Made by a program: the position numbers and the translations under genes
Shown here: in pieces, positions 21,764 to 28,641 of the stretch
Layout: each line of letters starts with the position of its first letter
How positions within the stretch are numbered: the first letter of the stretch is position 1
Assembly: GCA_002772115.1 (NCBI GenBank)
Contig: PCRW01000036.1
Coordinates: forward strand, 408-29,048
Reading direction: 5' to 3'
Source: Candidatus Moranbacteria bacterium CG23_combo_of_CG06-09_8_20_14_all_35_22
Lineage (GTDB): Bacteria; Patescibacteriota; Minisyncoccia; Moranbacterales; UBA2206
Length of the DNA: 28,641 nucleotides
Notes under the pieces: model-generated
Database searches by the model: none
What the model was told of the DNA's origin: nothing
The model's input: only the letters and a program-made list of their open reading frames with translations

Positions 21764-23155
21764 ATGAAAAAAATTTTTACCAAGAAAAGAATAATTCTTT
21801 TTGTATTAGCAGTCGCTTTTTTGGTGGGGGGATATTATTTATTCATCTTTGCCAAAACTAACAAAAAAGATATTGCTATAAAATCCTTGGCGGTGATCAG
21901 CAAATTTTCCGGTCTTTTGCCAATTCCAGATGATGAGAAAAAAGAATTGGAAGTTATGAATAAGCTGGTGGAAATTTTCACTAAAAAAGACGGAGTAACC
22001 AGAACTTTTATGCTAATGCTTCAAAATAATATGGAGCTTCGTCCGGGGGGTGGATTTTTAGGTCAATATGCTATTTTGAAAATCAAAGATGGGGAAGTAA
22101 TTTCAACTTTTTTTGAGGATGCAAATCTTTTGGATCAAAGGATAACGGCTAAAATAACTCCGCCGTATCCTTTTACTCGAATGATGGATATCAAGAAGTG
22201 GAAATTTCGCGATTCAAATTTTTCGCCAGACTTTCCGACTAATGTGGAAAAAGCTAAATATTTTTATCGTTTAGCTGGCAGAAATTCTGATTTTGACGGA
22301 GTGATTGCAGTCAACGCGGAAGTTTTTAATGATGTTTTGGCGCTCACAGGTCCAATTACCGTACCGGGATATGGTGTAACTTTTAATAGCACAGACGGAG
22401 CTTTGAAATTGGAAGAATATGTGGAAAAACACTATATTATGAATCCGGAAATAGATACGCAAAACAGAAAAGAAATTATGAGAAAAATGGCGCCAATGAT
22501 GATTGAAAAACTTTTTAGTTTGGGAAATATTACCAAGATAGCTGAATTGGGGCACAAAGAATTGCAAAACAGAAATATAATGATAAATTTCAAGGATCCC
22601 GAATTGCAAAGCTTGCTGGAAAGTGTTTATTGGGATGGTAGAGTGGCTAAGGATTGGGGATCGGATTATTTGATGATGGTGGATGCTAATATGGGAGCGC
22701 TAAAAACTGATCACTATATCAAGCGAGATGTTTCTTATAATATCGATCTAACAACTCCAAAACCGACAGCGACACTGAATATTATTTACAAAAATACCGC
22801 CACCTATGGCGATTGGCGCACATCCGATTATCATTCATATCTACGGATTTATGTACCAAAAGGTTCAAATTTTCTGGAAAGTAAAATGGTGAGCTACACT
22901 AACAAGGGCGAAGATTTTGATAAAACCTATTTTGGTTTCATTTGTCATGTGCTTATCGGTCGAGAAACTAACTCCACGATCAAATATGAATTGCCGGAAA
23001 ATTTCAATCTGGATGATTATCGTTTGCTGATTCAAAAACAATCCGGTGTGAGCAATATTCCTTTTAAAGTTCATCTAAAAACCAAAGACGGAGAATATAA
23101 TCAAGAACAAATTCTGGACAAGGATTTGAAATTTGAATTTAAAAATGCGAATTAG
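21764..23155 (+). CDS. DUF4012 family protein
   Basis: 463 aa. N-terminal TM anchor (~10-29), then the exported domain. The DUF4012 hallmark NNMELRPGGGFLGQYAIL (~88-105) is intact, followed by KDGEV, a DAN-type segment, FRDSNFSPDFP (~147-157; family: .RDaN..pDfp), and FDGVIAVNAEVFNDVLALTGPITVPGYG. The family is abundant in Patescibacteria and Actinobacteria surface loci; its activity is unknown, though it lies beside glycan genes and is sometimes compared with LytR-CpsA-Psr ligases. Here it is divergent from the GT-C cluster and precedes a glycosyltransferase and a UDP-sugar epimerase, which fits attachment or organisation of surface glycans. Family is firm. Confidence 0.9.
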   Translation: MKKIFTKKRIILFVLAVAFLVGGYYLFIFAKTNKKDIAIKSLAVISKFSGLLPIPDDEKKELEVMNKLVEIFTKKDGVTRTFMLMLQNNMELRPGGGFLGQYAILKIKDGEVISTFFEDANLLDQRITAKITPPYPFTRMMDIKKWKFRDSNFSPDFPTNVEKAKYFYRLAGRNSDFDGVIAVNAEVFNDVLALTGPITVPGYGVTFNSTDGALKLEEYVEKHYIMNPEIDTQNRKEIMRKMAPMMIEKLFSLGNITKIAELGHKELQNRNIMINFKDPELQSLLESVYWDGRVAKDWGSDYLMMVDANMGALKTDHYIKRDVSYNIDLTTPKPTATLNIIYKNTATYGDWRTSDYHSYLRIYVPKGSNFLESKMVSYTNKGEDFDKTYFGFICHVLIGRETNSTIKYELPENFNLDDYRLLIQKQSGVSNIPFKVHLKTKDGEYNQEQILDKDLKFEFKNAN

Positions 23156-23196
23156 TCGCGAATGTTAAAACGAATGAGGGCGAATAAGGAAACAGT

Positions 23197-24393
23197 ATGA
23201 AAACATTTTTAATAAGATTTAACAAAGCTTTAAGAATACTTCAAGAGAATGGGTTTTTTGGTGGTGTAAAAATAGGTTTAGAATATCTCAAAAATTATTT
23301 AAGATCTTTCCTTGTTGGGTCTGGTGATGTTATTTTTGTTACGGGTGGAGTTGGCGATAAAGCTCATTTTCGGGCTTTTGGCGTGGTGGAAGAACTAAGA
23401 ATGCATAATTTCAAGTGCGCCGTGACGGTGGCGGATAATTTTAACTTGCTAAAACTTGCCGACAGATTTAAGATTTTTGTTTTGCATAAAGTAACTTATA
23501 ATGAAAAAATTGCCAAATTTATTGAAATTATAAAAAAGCAAAATAAAGAAATTATTTTTGACACGGATGACCTTGATTTTGATCCGCAATATTTGAAAAA
23601 TATGGATTATTTTTCTCGCATTTCTCTGGCAGAAAAATCGGAATATGCCAAAGGAATTGGCGCGGAAACATTAAATGATCCATATGTGAAGGTTTGTACG
23701 ACTACCGTTTCCTATCTAGCGGAAAAATTAAAAGAAAAAAATAAAAAAGTTTTTATCGTGTCGAATAAAATTTCTAATCACGAATTGGAAATTGCGAAGA
23801 AGATTATAAAAAAAGAAAAAAAATCAGATGGATTTTTGCGTCTTGGATATTACAGTGGAACGCTTTCTCACAACAAAGATTTCGCCACCATTTCAGAAGT
23901 ACTTTTGGAAATTTTAGAAAAAAATAAAAAGGTTAAATTACTTTTGGCGGGATCACTGGATATTGAAAATAAACTAAATAAATTTCAAGATCGCATCGAA
24001 ATTTTGCCCAGAGTCCCGCGAAATGAGTATTACGCCAATGTTTATAAATGCGACATTAATCTGATTCCGTTGGAAATTGATAATCCTTTTTGTGAGTCAA
24101 AATCAGAATTGAAATTTTTTGAAGCGGGAATTTTGGGTATTCCCACAGTGGCGGTGCGCAATCAGACTTTTTTTGAAGCAATCGAAGATGGCGTGGATGG
24201 ATTTTTAGCGGGCAATTCTTCTGAATGGGTGGAAAAAATTAGCCGATTAATTGAAGATGAAGAATTGAGATGGGGGCTGGGACAGAAAGCGCGTGAAAAA
24301 TCGTTGCGCGATTATACAAATCTCAATAGTCACAATCAGGAATATTATAATTATTTAAAATCATGTATCACAAGGCATGAAACAATAAATTAA
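23197..24393 (+). CDS. GT-B glycosyltransferase (glycos_transf_1 type)
   Basis: 398 aa. N-terminal helical lead (~1-40), then VIFVTGGVGDKAHFRAFG and IIFDTDDLDFDP (~118-130; the DxDD.-like segment seen in cell-surface GTs of this type). C-domain: LGYYSGTLSHNKDF (~217-230), LLLAGS, ILPRVPRNEYYANVYKCDINLIPLE, ESKSELKFFEAGILGIPTVAV (~292-312; the S-x-x-K-x-x-E-A-x-x-x-x-x-P nucleotide-sugar block) and EDGVDGFLAGNSSEW. Donor and acceptor are unknown. The last residues (ITRHETIN) come from a stretch with the CATGAAACA repeat word. An AAGGA lies shortly before the ATG. The epimerase gene starts on the base after its stop codon, so the two are one operon. Confidence 0.85.
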   Translation: MKTFLIRFNKALRILQENGFFGGVKIGLEYLKNYLRSFLVGSGDVIFVTGGVGDKAHFRAFGVVEELRMHNFKCAVTVADNFNLLKLADRFKIFVLHKVTYNEKIAKFIEIIKKQNKEIIFDTDDLDFDPQYLKNMDYFSRISLAEKSEYAKGIGAETLNDPYVKVCTTTVSYLAEKLKEKNKKVFIVSNKISNHELEIAKKIIKKEKKSDGFLRLGYYSGTLSHNKDFATISEVLLEILEKNKKVKLLLAGSLDIENKLNKFQDRIEILPRVPRNEYYANVYKCDINLIPLEIDNPFCESKSELKFFEAGILGIPTVAVRNQTFFEAIEDGVDGFLAGNSSEWVEKISRLIEDEELRWGLGQKAREKSLRDYTNLNSHNQEYYNYLKSCITRHETIN

Positions 24394-25347
24394 ATGAAAA
24401 TACTAATCACAGGAGGAGCGGGGTTTATTGGCAGTGCTATCGCTAAAAAATTGATGGATAGGGGAGATCATGTGGTGTTGATTGATAATTTCAATGATTA
24501 TTATGATCCATCTCTAAAAGAAGCGAGAATTAAGAAATTTTTAAAAGGCTATAAATTCAAACTGTATCGCGGGGATATTCGCAATGAAAAATTGACGGAG
24601 AAAATTTTCAAGAACGAAAAAATTGACAAAGTAATTCATTTGGCAGCCATGGCAGGCGTGCGTTATGCCATTGAACATCCGCTTCTTTATGCCGATGTAA
24701 ACATTCTTGGCACAACTAATTTGTTGAATTTAAGCGCGAAATATAAAATCAAAAATTTCATTTACGCTTCTTCGTCTTCGGTTTATGGCAATAATAAAAA
24801 ACAACCATTCTCTGAATCAGATAATGTGGACACCCCAATTTCACCCTATGCGGCTTCCAAAAAGGCCACAGAACTGATGGCGCATGTCTTTAGTCACATC
24901 TATGGTCTAAAAACGACGGGACTGCGATTTTTCACCGTTTATGGTCCGTGGGGACGACCGGATATGGCGCTTTTCAAATTTACCAAAAATACCCTAGCGG
25001 GCAAACCAATTGAAGTGTATAATCGCGGAAAAATGTCTAGGAATTTTACCTACATTGACGATATAGTTTCCGGTACCATCACAGTTTTGGACGCTAATTT
25101 GGATTATGGCGTGATGAACATCGGAGGCGACCGCGAAGAACAACTTTTGCGCTACATTGAAGTTTTGGAAAATTGTCTTGGCAAGAAAGCTAAGAAAAAA
25201 CTTCTGCCAATGCAACAGGGCGATGTGCCTTTCACGGTGGCTGACATCAGAAAACTTCGGCGCCTTGGCTGGAAGCCGACGACAAGAATTGAAAAAGGCA
25301 TTGCCAATTTTGTCGTTTGGTATAAGGAATATTATAAAGTAAAATAG
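24394..25347 (+). CDS. UDP-glucuronate 4-epimerase-like NAD-dependent epimerase
   Basis: 317 aa, extended SDR. NAD-binding ITGGAGFIGS (5-14); LIDNFNDYYDPSLKEARI (~29-46), the loop typical of UDP-glucuronate 4-epimerases; GDIRN; HLAAMAGVRYAIEHP (~82-96); SSSSVYG (127-132); catalytic Y152 and K156 in SPYAASK; VYGPWGRPDMALFKFT (~182-197), again the UDP-GlcA epimerase signature. It would interconvert UDP-glucuronate and UDP-galacturonate. The precursor UDP-glucose could come from GalU (13878); a UDP-glucose dehydrogenase is not in the window. It directly follows the glycosyltransferase, a possible user of its product. After it, 25348-25397 contains nothing I recognise. Confidence 0.88.
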   Translation: MKILITGGAGFIGSAIAKKLMDRGDHVVLIDNFNDYYDPSLKEARIKKFLKGYKFKLYRGDIRNEKLTEKIFKNEKIDKVIHLAAMAGVRYAIEHPLLYADVNILGTTNLLNLSAKYKIKNFIYASSSSVYGNNKKQPFSESDNVDTPISPYAASKKATELMAHVFSHIYGLKTTGLRFFTVYGPWGRPDMALFKFTKNTLAGKPIEVYNRGKMSRNFTYIDDIVSGTITVLDANLDYGVMNIGGDREEQLLRYIEVLENCLGKKAKKKLLPMQQGDVPFTVADIRKLRRLGWKPTTRIEKGIANFVVWYKEYYKVK

Positions 25348-25397
25348 AGACTTCTGATTGTCGAAAGCCTGCAGTCGTGGTTTTGGAGAATGAAGAT

Positions 25398-25436
25398 TTG
25401 ACACTATGTTTCACTTGGTGTACAATTATTGTATAC
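25398..25436 (+). promoter_or_regulatory. Consensus promoter with operator for the AbiE pair
   Basis: TTGACA (25398-25403, perfect), 17-bp spacer, TACAAT (25421-25426). Overlapping the -10 is GTGTACAATTATTGTATAC (25418-25436), a 19-bp inverted repeat with one mismatch. AbiEi antitoxins of type IV systems repress their own promoter through inverted repeats, so this is the likely binding site. Confidence 0.85.
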
Positions 25437-25454
25437 TATTAGAAACAACTATTT

Positions 25455-26111
25455 ATGAGTGAAGTTAGAAAAAACAAGTCATCCAAAATCAGGGAAGCTA
25501 TTGAGAAACTTCCTTATTTTACCATTGACGATTTGATGCCGATAGAAAAGGATAAAAATTATCTGAAAGTTTTGCTGTACCGGCTTTCCAAAAATGGAAC
25601 AGTGAGATCTCTAAAAAGAGGAATGTATGTGAGTAAAAATTTTTTAGATAATATAAATAAAAAAAATAGCATTAGCAGATATGTGGAATTTGTGGGAAAT
25701 ATAATATATGAGCCTAGTTATCTAAGCTTGGAATATGTCCTTGAAAAATATGGAGTAATGTCCGAATCAGTCAATTCCTATACATTAGTTAGCAAAAAAA
25801 AGACTAATAAATTTTCTAATCATTTGGGTATTTTTAAATATTATAATATTAGAGAAGAATTATTCTCTGGCTTTGAAATTAACAAAAGTGGCGATTTTTT
25901 GATTGCCGAGGCTACTTGCACCAAAGCTTTGTTTGATTTTTTATATTTTCGAAAAAATATTTTGTTCTCTGCGGAACAAATAGATGAGTTGAGATTGAAT
26001 CTGGATAGTTTTGCAAAAAAAGATTTCAAAGAATTGGAAAAATATGTTTATTTGGAAAAATCAAAAAAAATGAGAAAAATTTTCAATTATCTAACAAAAA
26101 AAGATCTATGA
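25455..26111 (+). CDS. AbiEi-like antitoxin / transcriptional repressor
   Basis: 218 aa. N-terminal winged helix (~8-65; YFTIDDLMPI, YLKVLLYRLSKNGTVRSLKRGMYV) and C-terminal AbiEi domain with the family phrase YEPSYLSLEYVLEKYG (~86-101). In type IV systems AbiEi does not bind the toxin; it counters its activity and represses the operon. A promoter overlapped by a 19-bp inverted repeat lies directly upstream, as expected for autoregulation. The stop codon overlaps the toxin start by four bases (ATGA). The gene opens an accessory island with no functional link to the glycan genes before it. Confidence 0.88.
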   Translation: MSEVRKNKSSKIREAIEKLPYFTIDDLMPIEKDKNYLKVLLYRLSKNGTVRSLKRGMYVSKNFLDNINKKNSISRYVEFVGNIIYEPSYLSLEYVLEKYGVMSESVNSYTLVSKKKTNKFSNHLGIFKYYNIREELFSGFEINKSGDFLIAEATCTKALFDFLYFRKNILFSAEQIDELRLNLDSFAKKDFKELEKYVYLEKSKKMRKIFNYLTKKDL

Positions 26112-26938
26112 AAAAAATAATTTTAGAATTAGAAAATATTGTCAAAGAGAATTCGGACAAAACAGATTCATATAAATTGAATTTACTGAAAAATTATTTG
26201 CAGGTATTTGCGCTTAATTTTATCTATTCCGACAAGAAATATGGCAATTTAGTTTTTTATGGCGGATCAGTTCTTTCACAGTGCTATGGATTGCCTCGTT
26301 TTTCGGAAGATTTGGATTTTGTTGATCTTAGCGGGCAGATAAAAATTGATAATTTGGCCGATAGTCTGAAAATGTATTTTGAAAAAGAGATTGGTTTGTC
26401 GGTAGCAACAAAAATACAAAAATTTAGAATATACTTGAAATTTCCAATTCTTAGACAGCTTGGCATAGCTAATGATTCACAGTCGGACTGGTTATATTTG
26501 AAAGTGGAGATTTTTGACGGATCGGATTTTTGCAAAAAATATAAAACGGAAATCAGACCACTTTTCAAATTTAATCTATCAATGCTAATTAAGACTTTTG
26601 ATTTGTCAACGCTTATGGCAACGAAAATAAGGGCAATACTTCATCGAAAATGGGGGAAAATCAATAAAAAGGGTATTATTTTGATTAGTGTCAAAGGGCG
26701 GGACTATTTTGATCTAATGTGGTACTTGCAAAAAGAAGTTAATCTAAATTTAGCTTGCGTGAAAGAAGTTGAAAGTATGGAAGAATTAAGAAAAAAACTT
26801 TCAGCTATTATAGACAAGATTGACAGTCGAAGCGTTGTGCTTGATCTGGAAAATTTCATTGCCGACAAGGAATTTGTCAAAAATCTCGGAAAGAATATAA
26901 AGGATATTCTGAAAGAAGAAATAAAAAAGTTGCATTGA
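26108..26938 (+). CDS. AbiEii nucleotidyltransferase toxin
   Basis: 276 aa, DUF1814/AbiEii family. Four expected motifs are present: GGSVL (52-56), RFSEDLDF (64-71, with D68 and D70), LKVEIFD (~131-137), and the C-terminal ATKIRAILHRK...VKGRDYFDLMWYL (~171-207). All catalytic-type residues seen in active members are kept. AbiEii-type toxins transfer nucleotides (to tRNA in the related MenT toxins) and cause reversible growth arrest or abortive phage defence. It is translationally coupled to the antitoxin by an ATGA overlap. Stop codon is TGA. In a streamlined genome this is either a defence system or an addictive passenger of the island. Confidence 0.9.
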   Translation: MKKIILELENIVKENSDKTDSYKLNLLKNYLQVFALNFIYSDKKYGNLVFYGGSVLSQCYGLPRFSEDLDFVDLSGQIKIDNLADSLKMYFEKEIGLSVATKIQKFRIYLKFPILRQLGIANDSQSDWLYLKVEIFDGSDFCKKYKTEIRPLFKFNLSMLIKTFDLSTLMATKIRAILHRKWGKINKKGIILISVKGRDYFDLMWYLQKEVNLNLACVKEVESMEELRKKLSAIIDKIDSRSVVLDLENFIADKEFVKNLGKNIKDILKEEIKKLH

Positions 26939-27074
26939 TTTTGATTATTATATTTTATGTTTGAAGTTTGGAAACAAAAATCAATCTTCGGATTTTTGGA
27001 CATGAAATGAGGGAGGGGATGAGAAAATTTTAGGTCATTTATCGTGGAGTTTAAGCTGGGCTTTGATAAGAAAG

Positions 27075-27083
27075 TGTTATGAT
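27075..27083 (+). promoter_or_regulatory. Possible extended -10 promoter for the GHKL ATPase gene
   Basis: TG-T-TATGAT (27075-27083) is an extended -10 with no recognisable -35. Start near 27090, 20 bases before the ATG at 27111. Confidence 0.35.
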
Positions 27084-27110
27084 TGAGTTGTAAATAATAA
27101 ATATAAAAAA

Positions 27111-27964
27111 ATGAAAGAAGTTATCGTTTTAAAACCAAAAAATATTTTCTTGTCTGGGCAATTATTGGTTTTGTATTTGGCACTAAGAAATCATAGCAAA
27201 AACGAAAATTTTAATTTCAATTTATCAAAAATTGATTGGGCTTATCCTCTTTTGATTTTACCGTTAAGCGCGATATAAATTCTACAAAAAGTTCATATAG
27301 TGCGAATGGATCAGTTAAATCATATTTAGACGCGGTAAAATTTCCCAAAGGTATTGATTCGGTGCTTTCTTTTCAGAAAGAAGTTCAATTAAAAAAGAAT
27401 TATATTCCAATTAGTATTCTTAAGAAAGAAAAAAATTCGGATAGGGAGCGATTGGAATCTCTCTTTTCCAATTTAATCTTAAAAGTCATTGGTTCTGTCC
27501 CTGGCACAAGTAGCGCCATTCTTTATCCAATTAGTGAATTAGTGACCAACATATTTGAACATAGCACGCAAAACGAAGGATATTTGTTCGGACAATTCTA
27601 TCCCAAGAAAGACTATTTGGATATTTGTATTGTTGATTGCGGAAGGGGGCTTGCTGAAACTTACAAAAAAGAGAATGGTTTAAATCTTACAGACAGTGAA
27701 GCTATTTTGCGTTCAATGAAGGGAAACTCTACTAAGTTAAATAAAGAGAGGGGATATGGCGTGAGAACTTCAAAAAGCGTTGTGTGTAATGCTATGAATG
27801 GAGAATTTATTTTTCTATCTGGTTCGGCTGCTCTTGTTTCTTCTAAAAAAAGTGAAAAATTGTTTAATCTCCCAGGTTTTTATTGGCAAGGTGTTATTAT
27901 CGCTTACAGAATACCAAGACCTACCGAACCTGTGGATATTTATAAAAATGGATATTTGGAATAA
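27111..27964 (+). pseudogene. GHKL-type ATPase, interrupted by a frameshift
   Basis: Two frames share one protein. 27111-27278 encodes 55 residues (MKEVIVLKPKNIFLSGQL...WAYPLLILPLSAI) and stops at TAA; 27236-27964 continues in the -1 frame (INSTKSSYSANGSVKSYLDAVKFPKG...). The frames overlap at 27236-27278, and rejoining near 27275 gives one continuous protein of about 284 aa. The body has a GHKL (HATPase_c) site: N-box ELVTNIFEHS, G1 box IVDCGRGL, G2 box ERGYGVRTSK. The C-terminus is intact. The cause may be a real mutation, programmed -1 frameshifting or a sequencing error; if expressed from 27236 only, the ATP site would still be whole. It is followed by a DUF4325 gene with which such ATPases are commonly paired, like an anti-sigma kinase with its STAS antagonist. 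Confidence 0.75.
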
Positions 27965-27965
27965 A

Positions 27966-27994
27966 TTGACTTTTCAATTATACTATAGTATAGT
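27966..27994 (+). promoter_or_regulatory. Promoter with 14-bp palindromic operator before the DUF4325 gene
   Basis: TTGACT (27966-27971), 17-bp spacer, TATAGT (27989-27994); one mismatch in each hexamer. TATACTATAGTATA (27979-27992) is a perfect palindrome overlapping the -10. Expected start near 28001, 12 bases before the ATG at 28013. Confidence 0.75.
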
Positions 27995-28012
27995 GAAGTG
28001 TTGAAAAAATAT

Positions 28013-28378
28013 ATGGAAAATATCAAAAAAACCACAATAAATTTGTTTAGGGAAATCGCTCCAATTATCGGCTCGAGAGATCTGATTGATTCGTTAGAAA
28101 AGGTTATTTCCGCATCCAAGTATAATTTGGTTGATTTAGATTTTCAAAAGGTGGAATTTGTTTCTCGTTCGGCCGCACACGCACTTTTAGTGATGAAGGA
28201 GGATTTTTCAAGGAAAACTAAAAATAAAAAAGAAATCGCATTTGTTAACGCTAATGAGGATATAGAAAAAATGCTTAGAATAGTCGCCGCTAACAGAGCT
28301 TTACCAAAAAAAGAAGATGTAAAATTTGAACCGGAAAAAGCGGACATAAATTCTTTGGTAACTTGCAAAAATTGCTAG
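28013..28378 (+). CDS. STAS-like DUF4325 protein
   Basis: 121 aa from the ATG at 28013; a GTG at 27998 is also open but lies upstream of the predicted transcript start. Core pattern: LVDLDFQKVEFVSRSAAHALLVMKED (~36-60), IAFVNANEDIEKMLRIV (~70-90). This matches the STAS-like DUF4325 family, a compact alpha/beta domain resembling anti-sigma-factor antagonists, commonly encoded next to a GHKL ATPase. The serine pair in SRSAAH sits where STAS antagonists are phosphorylated, which would fit control by the neighbouring ATPase; this is inference. The C-terminus ends CKNC, a possible metal or redox pair. It has its own promoter and operator, so it can be made without the ATPase. A terminator follows. 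Confidence 0.75.
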   Translation: MENIKKTTINLFREIAPIIGSRDLIDSLEKVISASKYNLVDLDFQKVEFVSRSAAHALLVMKEDFSRKTKNKKEIAFVNANEDIEKMLRIVAANRALPKKEDVKFEPEKADINSLVTCKNC

Positions 28379-28404
28379 TCTTGTTTTTTGTATAAAAAAA
28401 CCAC

Positions 28405-28430
28405 ACAGTTCTTTTGTGAACTGTTTTTTT
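28405..28430 (+). terminator. Terminator after the DUF4325 gene
   Basis: ACAGTTC (28405-28411), 6-nt loop, GAACTGT (28418-28424), then T6. An A7 run before the stem extends the pairing and may allow use from both sides. Confidence 0.9.
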
Positions 28431-28442
28431 AATTTGAACTAA

Positions 28443-28564
28443 ATTGCAGGAGATGGTAAAATGGAAAAACAGTCAAAAGAGATATAGCTAGATTGAAAAA
28501 AGATGGCTTGATCACTCGTATCGGCCCCGACAAGGGCGGATATTGGGAAATGATTCAGAAGTAG
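28443..28564 (+). pseudogene. 3' remnant of a winged-helix regulator
   Basis: In one frame 28460-28561 reads NGKTVKRDIARLKKDGLI then TRIGPDKGGYWEMIQK before a TAG. This is the recognition helix and wing typical of the C-terminus of AlbA_2/RecG-like or Fic-associated transcription regulators (TVxRDxxxLxxxGLIxRxGxxKGGxWE). Just upstream the matching residues (IAGDGKM) are in another frame, and there is an in-frame TAA at 28457, so no intact start exists. Only about 40 residues remain; the rest of the gene is missing. The remaining 77 bases of the window hold nothing I recognise. Confidence 0.75.
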
Positions 28565-28641
28565 ATTATAATTAGTTTGTGATTTGAAATTTATTTGGTC
28601 ATTGTACTTTTGATGCTTGTGATTTGTTTGATGTTTGTTTC

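Noticed and set aside
27998..28012. GTG start for the DUF4325 gene
   Set aside because: The predicted transcript begins near 28001, so the GTG would be outside or at the very end of the mRNA; ATG at 28013 fits better.
1..28641. UGA recoding (as in Absconditabacteria/Gracilibacteria)
   Set aside because: Two genes end naturally at TGA (10358-10360 and 26936-26938) and no gene has in-frame TGA within a conserved domain.

Overview
The window is AT-rich chromosomal DNA. Genes are close-packed on both strands, intergenic spacers are short, and many genes lack a Shine-Dalgarno sequence. The gene content fits a member of the Patescibacteria/CPR, probably of the Parcubacteria group: a DUF4012 protein, a DUF192 protein, HTH-nucleotidyltransferase and short lysine-rich proteins, large GT-C membrane glycosyltransferases, and minimal prfA-prmC and glyA housekeeping genes. 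This placement is inferred from gene content, not from a marker tree. Both TAA/TAG and TGA end genes (TGA at 10358 and at 26936), so the standard bacterial code applies, not the UGA-Gly code of some CPR lineages. No rRNA, tRNA or CRISPR array was seen.

Layout. 0-6.0 kb (+): cupin gene with its own terminator, HTH/NTase regulator, rmuC, a small membrane protein, then a tight envelope operon (membrane GT2, WecA/MraY-like glycosyl-1-phosphate transferase, DUF192 protein) closed by an 18-bp bidirectional terminator. 6.0-7.5 kb: a single-pass membrane protein (-) and a 24-residue histone-H1-like peptide (+), divergently transcribed with matching leader hairpins and identical 14-nt ribosome binding sites. 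7.5-9.6 kb (-): prfA-prmC. 9.7-15.9 kb (+): an unrecognised 138-aa protein, rmlD-like reductase, glyA, rfbA-like, galU and a GT4 glycosyltransferase, i.e. nucleotide-sugar supply and glycan assembly. 15.9-21.6 kb (-): an envelope cluster of multi-TM GT-C enzymes and helper membrane proteins. 21.8-25.3 kb (+): DUF4012 protein, glycosyltransferase and UDP-glucuronate 4-epimerase-like gene. 25.4-28.6 kb (+): accessory island with an AbiEi/AbiEii type IV toxin-antitoxin pair behind a consensus promoter/operator, a frameshifted GHKL ATPase paired with a STAS-like DUF4325 protein, and the frameshifted remnant of a winged-helix regulator.

The most unusual signal is repeat-derived. (1) GC-rich palindromes of 30, 36, 42 and 45 bp, all multiples of three; three sit in frame inside genes (GT4, rmlD, prmC) and add loops to the proteins, much as Rickettsia palindromic elements do. 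(2) Many 28-bp tracts of four degenerate heptamers, between genes and also inside prmC and at the end of rmlD. (3) Two copies of a MITE-like element with ~20-bp terminal inverted repeats. (4) A 35-nt leader hairpin plus extended SD shared by the two divergent genes near 7 kb. prmC carries five separate repeat-derived segments and still reads through as an intact methyltransferase.
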